A stretch of 64,000 nucleotides of DNA. It comes from an uncultured Catenibacterium sp. (GTDB taxonomy: Bacteria > Bacillota_I > Bacilli_A > Erysipelotrichales > Coprobacillaceae). The notes beneath the pieces are model-generated. The model did not search any database and had not been told where the DNA came from. It saw only the letters and a list, made by a program, of their open reading frames with translations. The stretch covers positions 1 through 64,000 of the forward strand of contig UQGS01000001.1 in the NCBI GenBank assembly GCA_900540685.1, read 5' to 3'. Below are positions 33,711 through 42,427 of the stretch, in pieces; the stretch's first letter is position 1, and each line of letters starts with the position of its first letter. Position numbers and translations under genes: made by a program.

Positions 33711-34082
33711 CTAGGTTGTTCCATAATGCTTGATTTTGTCTAAAGCATATTCTGGAACGTCTGATTCTGATACAATCCTTTGATTAGTGACTATGTTCTT
33801 CTTTGTAGTTAACTTAATATAAGTTCCCGGATCATAGGTGTTAATAAATGTGACACGACTTGATTCTCCCATCGCATTAAAACAAACAAGAACATATTCT
33901 TTACCAATAGGTTGTTTGTGACCAAGATCATCGATGAGCCATGATTCTCTATTCACATCCCTACGGGGAATCTGTGTATAGTAACAGTTAGATACAGTAT
34001 GGTCAGTACTGTAATATCTAGCCGTTATAGTAACTATACTGATTAGAATAATAAATACAAACAATATGCCCTTCTTTTTCAT
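33711..34082 (-). CDS. YxeA family (DUF1093) small exported protein
   Basis: A 123-residue protein with an N-terminal membrane anchor (GILFVFIILISIVTITA) and the YxeA pattern: YYTQIPR, then GKEYVLVCFNAMGESSRVTF. YxeA proteins form small OB-fold-like exported domains of unknown role. Ribosome binding site GGAGGGGC lies upstream. It is the first gene of a pair with a membrane-anchored XRE protein, suggesting a sensor relationship. Confidence 0.7.
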   Translation of the reverse strand: MKKKGILFVFIILISIVTITARYYSTDHTVSNCYYTQIPRRDVNRESWLIDDLGHKQPIGKEYVLVCFNAMGESSRVTFINTYDPGTYIKLTTKKNIVTNQRIVSESDVPEYALDKIKHYGTT

Positions 34083-34113
34083 ATAGCCCCTCCAATTTAT
34101 ATTGATTAATACA

Positions 34114-34170
34114 ACAAAAAACTTCCATGATCATGCAAGAAGATATTAGTTATTCAATCATGGAAGTTTA
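34114..34170. terminator. Long hairpin between the YxeA gene and the gene-free stretch
   Basis: A perfect 12-bp stem AACTTCCATGAT/ATCATGGAAGTT encloses 25 bases, with an A-run on the left (T-run on the minus strand). It would stop minus-strand transcription arriving from the right. Confidence 0.6.
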
Positions 34171-34654
34171 TTTATGAGATTCTATGAGGTTTATAAGCAG
34201 GATGGTACAGAACATCTTATGTTGACTACTATATGAAAGCTTTATTCGATTACTTTTGTTCTGTACGTCAGGAAATTCGAGAGTACCCATATTTAATCCT
34301 ATTATGAGTGGAAAGAAGTTGAAATGGATTAAATAGCATAAAAAAATTGAATGATGTAAAATCACCTATAAAATCTCATAACTGGCAAACCTATTCATAC
34401 TGTAAGACAAGTTTAAGTAGTTTATACAAATCCTAGAGAGCATTGAAATACTATCACTATTAGAAGAATGTCGTGTGAGAAGTCACGAGTCGTAAAGGTT
34501 CAATATATACTTGTCTTTGATATCGTCCATTAAGGGAATATTCTGGACTTTAAAGTTCTATGAATAGTGCCTCTACAAGTGTAGGCCTAAAAATCAGTTA
34601 CCTCCACCAACTATCACGTAAACTTAAGTTGACATAACATGTTTTCCTCGGAAA
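34171..34654. other. Gene-free stretch, probably decayed DNA
   Basis: No frame here has a convincing start, ribosome binding site or protein-like composition. Nothing recognisable was found on either strand. Confidence 0.5.
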
Positions 34655-34680
34655 TAAAAAAGCCCCAAAATAGGGGCTAT
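34655..34680 (-). terminator. Terminator of the P-type ATPase gene
   Basis: On the minus strand AGCCCC pairs with GGGGCT and TTTTTTA follows directly. Confidence 0.8.
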
Positions 34681-34683
34681 ACA

Positions 34684-36795
34684 TCAATTATCTAATAATG
34701 ATGTAGAAGATGATATCGCAAAAATAAATGTAGAACCATTATGAATAAGTGATGTTGTACTCGCAGGTAAGATACCAAACATACCTAATAAGATTAAACC
34801 AGTATTTAAAGTGACTATTCTTGTATAGTTACGTTTAATACGTTTCATTAATAGTGCAGATAATTGTTTAAATACCACTATTTCTTCTAATGATGATGAA
34901 GTTAATGTCACATCTGCAAGTTCTCTCGCAATATCTGAACTATCTTGTAAAGAGATAGACACATCTGCACAGGACAAGGCTGGGGTATCATTGACACCAT
35001 CACCTACCATGACAACAGTATGTCCTTCATCTCTTAACTTTTTCACATATTCTGCCTTATCTTCTGGTAATACACCAGCTAAATAGCCATCAATATTGAG
35101 TTCTTCCGCAATATGCTTAGCCGCATTTTCACTATCACCTGTTAACATAATGATATTCTTAAAACCACTATTTCTTAAATTTTGAATAGTTTCTTTTGCT
35201 TCTGGTTTTAATGGATCATAAATAGAAATAATACCTGCAAGTTCTCCTCCTATTGCGAGGAATATTAAAGAACTCGCTCCTTCACTTTGAAGGTTATTAA
35301 TAAGTGTTTCTATTTCTTCTGTTTTAGTCACATGTTCATCTTCAAACACAAAATGATCACTACCTATGACAGCACGCTGATCACGATAAATAGTCGCAAT
35401 ACCGTGCGCAATAATATACTTGACTTCTGCATGTTCTTCTTCATGATGTAGCTGTTCAAGTGAAGCCTGTTTTACTATCGCATTCGCTACACTATGTGGG
35501 AAATGCTCCTCTAGACAAGCTGCAATACGTAATACTTCTTCACGTGTATAGTTTCCTAGAGGTGTCACCTTCTGGACAAATGGCTGAGCATTTGTGAGAG
35601 TCCCTGTTTTATCAAAGACAATTGTATCTGCCTGATCCATTGCCTCTAGGTATTTACCACCCTTAACCATGACTGAATGACGACCTGCTTCCTGCATCGC
35701 ACTAATAATAGAAATAGATGTAGATAACTTGATCGCACATGAATAGTCTACAAGTAGTACTGATGAGGCACGTGTAAGATTTCTAGTCGCAAGTAATAAT
35801 CCAAAGAAAGCCACAAAACTATAAGGGACAATCGCATCAGCCAAATGTTCTGCACCTGACTGAATACCTGCTTTGAGTGATTCATTCGTATCAATCATAT
35901 CTACGATCTTATTAATACGACTGTCTAGTTGTAGATTTCTTACTTTTACATAAATCTTTCCTTCTTCTACAACTGTACCTGCAAAGACAGAACTACCTTG
36001 TTTCACCATCTTACTTAATGGTTCACCAGTAAAACTAGATTCATTGATCATAGCTTCACCATTCATGACTTCACCATCGACTGGTACCATAGATCCTGTC
36101 TGTACAATCACTATATCTTCTTTTTGTAAGTGTGAAGTAGGAATCTGTTTTTCTTTTCCTTCTTCTAATACCCATACTTTATCAATATTCACAGACAATG
36201 TTTCTTTCAACTGCAATGATGTTGTTTTCTTTGTATAGTCTTCAAGTAATGAAGAGATATTCAATAGGAACATAATATTACGTGCTGTACCCCATTGTCC
36301 TGATAATAAAGAAACAGAGATACTTGTGGCATCTAGTACGGGAACATCTATACGTTTATGTACAAGAGAATCTAATCCTTCTTTCACATACTGGATTGTA
36401 TGATATATAGTTAATACGTTTCTTATTGGTAAGGGTAGAAACCATTTAGAGGCATATCTTCTTGCGATAATACCAGTGAATTTTCCAATGTATTGATCGT
36501 TGATATCACGGTGATCTATAAGATATTTGTTTTCTTTAATGAGCTTTTCATAGGGTGCATCATCAAAGTGAGGTATATCTAAAGAGTTGATTTTGTCAAT
36601 CAAAGCATCCCTATTTTCTTTACTATAAGTAAATAAAATAGAACCAGTTCTTTCATTGACATCGGCTGATTCAACCATATCCCATTTACATAATGCGAAA
36701 TGTAAAGCAAGTGCTTTATTTCTAGAAAAGCGATAACGTCCATAACGTATTCTCATACGTCCTGGTATGTCATGTACAATCTGATACTCTAACAT
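34684..36795 (-). CDS. P1B-type heavy-metal-transporting ATPase with SCA motif
   Basis: A 703-residue P-type ATPase. The phosphorylation motif DKTGTLT, the TGEP actuator loop (SSFTGEPLSK) and the hinge GDGVNDTPAL are all present. The transmembrane metal site reads YSCAIKLS, so the usual CPC is replaced by SCA, which suggests a metal other than Cu or Zn, such as Mn or Fe; this is inference. The N-terminal 100 residues form an HMA-like domain lacking the CxxC pair. A small PacL-like gene lies upstream and is probably its partner. Confidence 0.88.
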   Translation of the reverse strand: MLEYQIVHDIPGRMRIRYGRYRFSRNKALALHFALCKWDMVESADVNERTGSILFTYSKENRDALIDKINSLDIPHFDDAPYEKLIKENKYLIDHRDINDQYIGKFTGIIARRYASKWFLPLPIRNVLTIYHTIQYVKEGLDSLVHKRIDVPVLDATSISVSLLSGQWGTARNIMFLLNISSLLEDYTKKTTSLQLKETLSVNIDKVWVLEEGKEKQIPTSHLQKEDIVIVQTGSMVPVDGEVMNGEAMINESSFTGEPLSKMVKQGSSVFAGTVVEEGKIYVKVRNLQLDSRINKIVDMIDTNESLKAGIQSGAEHLADAIVPYSFVAFFGLLLATRNLTRASSVLLVDYSCAIKLSTSISIISAMQEAGRHSVMVKGGKYLEAMDQADTIVFDKTGTLTNAQPFVQKVTPLGNYTREEVLRIAACLEEHFPHSVANAIVKQASLEQLHHEEEHAEVKYIIAHGIATIYRDQRAVIGSDHFVFEDEHVTKTEEIETLINNLQSEGASSLIFLAIGGELAGIISIYDPLKPEAKETIQNLRNSGFKNIIMLTGDSENAAKHIAEELNIDGYLAGVLPEDKAEYVKKLRDEGHTVVMVGDGVNDTPALSCADVSISLQDSSDIARELADVTLTSSSLEEIVVFKQLSALLMKRIKRNYTRIVTLNTGLILLGMFGILPASTTSLIHNGSTFIFAISSSTSLLDN

Positions 36796-36805
36796 TCTCT
36801 TATCA

Positions 36806-36838
36806 CCTAAAAAATAGGAAATGGCTATTTCCTATTTT
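36806..36838 (-). terminator. Hairpin between the small partner gene and the ATPase gene
   Basis: AAATAGGAAA pairs with TTTCCTATTT, and six T follow on the minus strand. It starts at the stop codon of the small gene and ends before the ATPase start, so it may set the ratio of the two products. Confidence 0.65.
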
Positions 36839-37059
36839 GCTTCTTTCTTGCTTTTTGCTTCAGCATAGATATCTTTTGCGTCTTCTACAATTGTGTCATA
36901 AGTTGCAAGAGCTTCATCCTTGATATGCATTCCAGTCGCAACTGATTTAACTGCTGCATTTCTTGCGCAGTCACTCTTTACGAACTTACTACCTGCCACT
37001 GTAGCGGCTACACCACCTACAAATGACCATAATAATTTGTTTTTGAATAAGTCTTTCAT
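36832..37059 (-). CDS. DUF6110-like small membrane protein, probable partner of the P-type ATPase
   Basis: ATG 37059 follows GGAGGAA at a good distance. The 75 residues begin with a Gly/Ala-rich membrane segment (LWSFVGGVAATVAGSKF), then a cysteine and a charged helical tail. This is the layout of DUF1490/DUF6110 proteins, among them mycobacterial PacL proteins, which sit beside and assist metal P-type ATPases. Its position directly before the ATPase gene supports such a role. Confidence 0.7.
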   Translation of the reverse strand: MKDLFKNKLLWSFVGGVAATVAGSKFVKSDCARNAAVKSVATGMHIKDEALATYDTIVEDAKDIYAEAKSKKEAK

Positions 37060-37133
37060 ATTCTTTTCCTCCTTGTTAGTTATATCTAACACTGTAATAA
37101 TAACACCACAGAGAAGGTTTGTGAATAAAAATA

Positions 37134-37988
37134 TTAGAGAAGCATAACTAATGTACCAGAGACAATTAGTATTAATCCAAGTAATGCTTTTTTAGATAGC
37201 TTTTCATGAAAAATAAGATAAGAGAATAACACAGTAAATAGAATACTGAGCTTATCTATAGGAGTGACTAAGCTTGCTGGTCCAGTCTGCAGAGCATGAT
37301 AGAAGCATAACCATGATCCACCTGTAGCTAAGCCTGATAAAGCGATAAATAGATATTCTTTCTTTGGAATACTTTTCATATTCATTTCACTATGTGTCAC
37401 AAAGACCACAATCCAACTCATTATAAGTACAACACTTGTACGAATAGCTGTTCCTAGGTTACTTTCAATATTTGTGATTCCTATCTTACCAAGTATAGTC
37501 GTCAAACTTGCAAAAATAACTGAAAGCACAGCATAAAGTAACCAGGCATTATTTGTCTGTTTATTTTCTTCCTTCTTTTCTACCATTAAATATGTACCTG
37601 TTGTAAGAATGATCATACCTATGATCTTATAGACTGTGACACTTTCTTTGAAGAATATAAGAGAAAGAATGATCGTCAATACAACACTTGTCTTATCTAC
37701 AGCTGTAACTTTATTAATATTACCTAGCTGTAATGCTTTGAAATAACATAACCAGCTCGCTCCAGTAGATATTCCAGAAAGAATTAAGAATAGAAATGTC
37801 TTATGAGTGATTGTATGGATTGTAGAGAATGAGCCTACTATTCCTACCATAATCCATGAGAAGACAAGTACCACAATTGTACGTAATGCAGTGGCTAGAT
37901 GAGAGTTTGTATGTTCAATACCACATTTTGCAAGTACTGCAGTGAGACCTGCAAAAAAGGCAGAACCAAATGCATAAAGAATCCACAT
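37134..37988 (-). CDS. EamA family (DMT superfamily) transporter
   Basis: A 284-residue protein with ten hydrophobic segments in two EamA repeats. Each repeat has the pattern LSGISTGASWLCYFKALQLG or LSGLATGGSWLCFYHALQTG, so the halves are clearly homologous. These carriers move small metabolites; the substrate is unknown. Its ribosome binding site is part of the terminator hairpin of the upstream transketolase gene (see 37991-38024). Confidence 0.85.
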   Translation of the reverse strand: MWILYAFGSAFFAGLTAVLAKCGIEHTNSHLATALRTIVVLVFSWIMVGIVGSFSTIHTITHKTFLFLILSGISTGASWLCYFKALQLGNINKVTAVDKTSVVLTIILSLIFFKESVTVYKIIGMIILTTGTYLMVEKKEENKQTNNAWLLYAVLSVIFASLTTILGKIGITNIESNLGTAIRTSVVLIMSWIVVFVTHSEMNMKSIPKKEYLFIALSGLATGGSWLCFYHALQTGPASLVTPIDKLSILFTVLFSYLIFHEKLSKKALLGLILIVSGTLVMLL

Positions 37989-37990
37989 AA

Positions 37991-38024
37991 AAAGCCTCCT
38001 TATAATACTATTATAGGAGGCTTT
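37991..38024 (-). terminator. Transketolase terminator that contains the EamA ribosome binding site
   Basis: On the minus strand AAAGCCTCC pairs with GGAGGCTTT, followed by T. The right arm carries GGAGG six bases before the EamA start at 37988. The hairpin can therefore end transcription and hide the ribosome binding site. Confidence 0.75.
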
Positions 38025-38035
38025 AATACATTTGT

Positions 38036-40009
38036 TTAGAATTCTTTGATTGCGTTAATAACGTCTTCTACAGTTAAATGGAATTCCTTGAATAAGTCTG
38101 CTGGCTTACCTGAAGCTCCAAATGTATCCATAGTGACATATTTACCCTTGAATCCTGCGAATTCACCCCAAGATAAACGGCTTCCTGCTTCTACAATAAT
38201 TCTATTTTCTACACATGATGGTAGAATAGCTTCCTTGTATTCTTCAGACTGTTCTCTGAATAATTCCTGACAAGGCATAGAAACGATTCTGATATTTAAG
38301 TTAGGGTCTTTTAATTGTTCTTTTGCTTTTACGGCTAAGTCTACTTCTGAACCTGATGCAATGATGATGATATCTGGCTTACTCATACAGTCATCAATGA
38401 TATAACCACCTCTTAAGGCACCTCTATTACTTCCTACCATCTTAGGTAAGTCCTGTCTAGAAAGAATAAGAGATGTAGGTGTTTCTTTTGAACTCATAGC
38501 GACATACCAGCCGGCTTTTGTTTCAAATTCATCACATGGTCTAAATACATACATGTTAGGCATTGCACGAAGCATAGTTAACTGTTCTACTGGTTCATGT
38601 GTTGGTCCATCTTCACCTACACCAATACTGTCATGAGTAAATACATAAGTAAGTGGAAGCTTCATTAATGAAGATAAACGAGCCATAGGTTTTACATAGT
38701 CACTAAATACAAAGAATGTAGCAACATATGCCTTTAATCCACCATACAACATTAAACCATTACCTACTGCAGCCATAGCCTGTTCTCTTACACCAAAGTG
38801 GATATTACGTCCACCATAGTTATCTGCACTGAATTCACCTTCACCATTTAATACTGTTTTATTAGAAGGTCCTAAGTCAGCTGAACCACCAATGAAGTTA
38901 GGGGCAAAATCCTTAATAAGGTTCATTGTTTCACCACTTGCAGCACGTGTTGCGATATTGTGATGTTTATTAGCCCAGAATAATGGGTTATCCTTGAAGA
39001 TTCTTTCAAAGTCTGTATTGAAATACTGTTCCCATACAATCTTCATTTCTGGATATTCTTCAAAGTATTTATCCTGCATAGATGTCCATGCATCATATAG
39101 ATCATCTACACGTTTCTGTGTAGTAGCTAAATAGTCATATACGTCTTCTGGTACATAGAATTCTTCCTGTGGAAGACCAAGCTTTTCTTTAAGTGCCTTG
39201 ATGTTATCCACGCCTAGAGGTGCACCATGAGTGCTTTCTGAACCTTCGTTTGGACTATCTTTACCGATTGTAGTCTTGATTTCAATGAACTTAGGTTTAC
39301 CTTTAATAGTCTTTGCTTTTTCTAATGCAGCAAGTACTTCGTCTAAGTTATCTCCATCTTCTACAGTTAATGTTTCAAAACCAAATGCTTTTACTCTATC
39401 TGATACATTTTCTGTAAATGTGATATTTGTGTTACCTTCGATAGAAATGTTGTTTGAATCATATAAGATGATGAGCTTTTCTAACTTAAGTGTACCAGCA
39501 AGTGATAATGCTTCTGAAGAGATACCTTCCATCATACATCCATCACCAGCTAATGCATAAACATAATGATCAAATAGATCATAACCTGGTTTATTAAATA
39601 CAGTGGCTAAATGAGCCTGACCCATTGCCATACCAACAGCCATGCCTAAGCCCTGTCCTAATGGACCTGTAGTCGCATCTACACCTACTGTATGTCCATA
39701 TTCTGGATGGCCTGGTGTAAGTGATCCTAACTGTCTAAACTGCTTTAAATCATCCATAGTCAAACCATAACCATATAGATGTAATAAGCTATAAAGCATA
39801 CTAGAACCATGTCCTGCTGATAAAATAAAACGGTCTCTATTAATCCATTCAGGATGTTTAGCATCATGGTTTAATACCTGTGACCATAATACATGAGTGA
39901 ATCCAGCAGCCCCTAAAGGAAGTCCTGGATGTCCTGAATTTGCTTTCTGAATCATATCTGCACAAAGTGCTTTAATCGTATATACTGTTTTCTGATCAAT
40001 CTTGTTCAT
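38036..40009 (-). CDS. tkt: Transketolase
   Basis: Thiamine-diphosphate enzyme of the pentose phosphate pathway, about 657 residues. Motifs include SGHPGLPLGAAGF, GPLGQGLGMAVGMA, the ThDP signature GDGCMMEGISSEALSLAG, and DSIGVGEDGPTHEPVEQL. The start at 40009 (MNKIDQ) has GGGAG about 13 bases upstream; an earlier ATG at 40036 has no good site. Complete and probably housekeeping, monocistronic with its own terminator. Confidence 0.95.
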   Translation of the reverse strand: MNKIDQKTVYTIKALCADMIQKANSGHPGLPLGAAGFTHVLWSQVLNHDAKHPEWINRDRFILSAGHGSSMLYSLLHLYGYGLTMDDLKQFRQLGSLTPGHPEYGHTVGVDATTGPLGQGLGMAVGMAMGQAHLATVFNKPGYDLFDHYVYALAGDGCMMEGISSEALSLAGTLKLEKLIILYDSNNISIEGNTNITFTENVSDRVKAFGFETLTVEDGDNLDEVLAALEKAKTIKGKPKFIEIKTTIGKDSPNEGSESTHGAPLGVDNIKALKEKLGLPQEEFYVPEDVYDYLATTQKRVDDLYDAWTSMQDKYFEEYPEMKIVWEQYFNTDFERIFKDNPLFWANKHHNIATRAASGETMNLIKDFAPNFIGGSADLGPSNKTVLNGEGEFSADNYGGRNIHFGVREQAMAAVGNGLMLYGGLKAYVATFFVFSDYVKPMARLSSLMKLPLTYVFTHDSIGVGEDGPTHEPVEQLTMLRAMPNMYVFRPCDEFETKAGWYVAMSSKETPTSLILSRQDLPKMVGSNRGALRGGYIIDDCMSKPDIIIIASGSEVDLAVKAKEQLKDPNLNIRIVSMPCQELFREQSEEYKEAILPSCVENRIIVEAGSRLSWGEFAGFKGKYVTMDTFGASGKPADLFKEFHLTVEDVINAIKEF

Positions 40010-40079
40010 TTTTTCTGTTTTTCTCCCATTCATCATTGTTAAATATTATACCTGTTCTCTTTTTGTGAATGCAAGATAT

Positions 40080-41267
40080 TTAGTACTTCACATTCCAATT
40101 CATTGCCGCATTATATAAGAAATACAGGCCATACATTAAGCATCCTTCATCAAAGACAGTGGCTTTATTATGGAGACCATAAATATAGCCATCCTGTTTA
40201 CATCCTGCAGCTAAAGTCACAAAGACAGATGGTACATTGACTGTAATATGACCAAAGTCTTCTGAGATAGTAAGAGGTGATTCTAACTTCTTGATATAAC
40301 CACCAAATACATCTTTTTCTGTGTCTATAATAGATTTAAGTAATGTAGGATCATTATAGACACTAGGTGCCTGCTGTAAGATTGTAATACCTGCCTGAGC
40401 ATGATACATAGAGGCAATACTTTGAACTAACTCATTCACTCTTCCCATAATATATTCCTGATCATCTGGACGATAACTTCGAAGTGAACACTTCATATAA
40501 GCTGTTTCTGGTATGATATTATGTGCTTTACCTGCATTCATAATACCGATTGTAAGTACATCATCATGACTCATGCTTATTTCTTTAGGAATAATTTCCT
40601 GTAACTGCTGGTAGATATGAACAGCCACACGTAAAGCATCAATCCCCTTTTCTGGCATAGAACCATGGGAACTCTTACCGGTAATATTGATTTCAAAGAT
40701 TGTAGAAGCGGTTGTCATCGCTTTACGGATTGTACGTATAGTCCCTGTCTTATCTTCTGTAGCGGGCATGACATGTAACCCTACTGCTGCATCTACACGA
40801 GGATACTTCAATACACCATCCTCTATCATCATCTTACATCCTACTAGTCCTTCTTCATGAGGCTGGAAGACAATCTTGATCTGTCCTTTAAGTTTCTTTT
40901 CATTCTGTTTTAATAGTTTGGCACACATCAGCATCATAGATGCATGCATATCATGTCCACAGGCATGCATCGATCCATTAATAGATTTAAAAGGTAAGTT
41001 CGTATGTTCTACTAAAGGTAATGCATCCATATCACTTCTAAGTAAAAGAATCTTCTTATCATGTGGACCGACTAATATTTCAATACTTCCTCCTGGATTC
41101 ACAATAATATTTTCATAACCATACATCTCCAACATCTTTACTATATATTCCTGTGTCTGAGGAAGAGGATGACCTACTTCCGGATGTTCATGAAAATGTC
41201 TTCTCAGTCGTATTAATTCTTGTTCAATATCCTTGTTGTTGGATATCCATTTCTCTATCTTTTCCAT
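40080..41267 (-). CDS. M20 family metallopeptidase / N-acyl-amino-acid amidohydrolase
   Basis: A 395-residue zinc hydrolase. Metal ligands are visible in HACGHDMHASM and FQPHEEG, and the lid domain contains GKSSHGSMPEKGIDA. This HipO/AmaA-like group removes acyl groups from amino acids or cleaves small peptides. It follows a RpiR-type regulator gene by nine bases, which suggests control by an amino-sugar or cell-wall metabolite; a role with N-acetylated or muropeptide substrates is possible. Confidence 0.88.
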   Translation of the reverse strand: MEKIEKWISNNKDIEQELIRLRRHFHEHPEVGHPLPQTQEYIVKMLEMYGYENIIVNPGGSIEILVGPHDKKILLLRSDMDALPLVEHTNLPFKSINGSMHACGHDMHASMMLMCAKLLKQNEKKLKGQIKIVFQPHEEGLVGCKMMIEDGVLKYPRVDAAVGLHVMPATEDKTGTIRTIRKAMTTASTIFEINITGKSSHGSMPEKGIDALRVAVHIYQQLQEIIPKEISMSHDDVLTIGIMNAGKAHNIIPETAYMKCSLRSYRPDDQEYIMGRVNELVQSIASMYHAQAGITILQQAPSVYNDPTLLKSIIDTEKDVFGGYIKKLESPLTISEDFGHITVNVPSVFVTLAAGCKQDGYIYGLHNKATVFDEGCLMYGLYFLYNAAMNWNVKY

Positions 41268-41276
41268 AACCTACAC

Positions 41277-42110
41277 CTACTTTTCTAATTCACTAATAAT
41301 ACGTTTTGTATCAATAATCTTCTGCGAATATTCTTCTTTATTACGTTTTACTAATCCATAATAGAGAAGATCTACCACAATAAGTGAAGAATAACGAGAA
41401 CTCATAGCTCCAATACGTAATGGCTGTTCCTGTGAAGGAATAGTCAATACATGATCCACTAATTTACCTAACTTATTATAAGCAGACTGGGTAATAGCCA
41501 CAGTAGGAATATGCATTTCCTTAGCCCATTTAGCCGCAGTCACAATACTTTTTGTTTCTCCACTATATGAAATAAAGACCGCAAAATCTTCTTCTCTCAT
41601 AGCCGGCACAAATGTCATCTGTAGATGAATATCTGGATAGTAGCTTGCAGGCTTTCCTATTCTCATAAGCTTATGTCTAAAATCTTCGCAGACAATAGAA
41701 GAACCCCCTACTCCAAATAAATAGACATGCTTAGCCTTTTCTAATTTATTCACAACAGCTTCTAATGAAGAAGCATCAAGAAGCTGATATGTTTTATCAA
41801 TCGTTACTATCTGAGATTGATGGGTTTTTGCCATGAGTGTTGCCATATCCTCATCAGGATGTAATAAATTATCTACTTCTGGTATTTGTTCGACTAGATC
41901 TTTTGCGAGTTCTATCTTTAATTGTGGAAAACCTGTATAACCAAGCTTCTTCGCAAATCTTACTATAGCCGCAGATGAAGAATGTGTCTTTTCTCCAAGT
42001 TTAATTGCAGAATCATCAAGTACACTTTCGATATGATTTAATATATATTGTGCTATTTCTTTTTCTGTTTCTGTTAAACTTGCTTCTTTAATACGCGTAA
42101 TACAACTCAT
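41277..42110 (-). CDS. MurR/RpiR family transcriptional regulator (paralogue)
   Basis: A 277-residue paralogue of the regulator at 10330-11163, with the same HTH (SSSAAIVRFAKKLGYTGF) and SIS domain (LFGVGGSSIVCEDF, FISYSGETKSIV). ATG 42110 follows GGGGGAG by eight bases; a GTG nine bases earlier is possible. It is first in a two-gene operon with the M20 hydrolase and likely regulates it. Confidence 0.85.
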   Translation of the reverse strand: MSCITRIKEASLTETEKEIAQYILNHIESVLDDSAIKLGEKTHSSSAAIVRFAKKLGYTGFPQLKIELAKDLVEQIPEVDNLLHPDEDMATLMAKTHQSQIVTIDKTYQLLDASSLEAVVNKLEKAKHVYLFGVGGSSIVCEDFRHKLMRIGKPASYYPDIHLQMTFVPAMREEDFAVFISYSGETKSIVTAAKWAKEMHIPTVAITQSAYNKLGKLVDHVLTIPSQEQPLRIGAMSSRYSSLIVVDLLYYGLVKRNKEEYSQKIIDTKRIISELEK

Positions 42111-42347
42111 AAAAAACACTCCCCCTTTTTATAATTACCCTTAAAAAAAGTATACCATGATTTTTCTTGTTACATCGTATTTTTCATATCTAATCATGAA
42201 AATAGATGCCTATTTAATATTTTTTATCACTTCATTAAAATTTTTATTATCATTAAATATTTCATTTTATCATGAATACAAGGCTTTATTTTTCGCTTAA
42301 TCCTATTTTTCTATGTGATAAATTAGCGTTATTATGATAATTTATTA
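42111..42347. other. AT-rich divergent intergenic region
   Basis: Separates the RpiR-type gene from the ammonium transporter gene. No gene or RNA element was recognised in it apart from promoter sequences near its edges. Confidence 0.5.
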
Positions 42348-42376
42348 TTGACATGACTATTTTCTCTCCGTATAAT
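42348..42376 (+). promoter_or_regulatory. Consensus sigma-A promoter of the ammonium transporter gene
   Basis: TTGACA (42348-42353) and TATAAT (42371-42376) match the consensus in all twelve positions with the ideal 17-base spacer. Confidence 0.93.
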
Positions 42377-42427
42377 GCAGTCATACCAGAAAGGTAAAAA
42401 CATAAACATGTTAAAGGGGGAGTGCTT

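Noticed and set aside
34168..34365. Minus-strand open frame of 65 codons
   Set aside because: No ribosome binding site, starts beside a terminator hairpin, composition unlike a protein.
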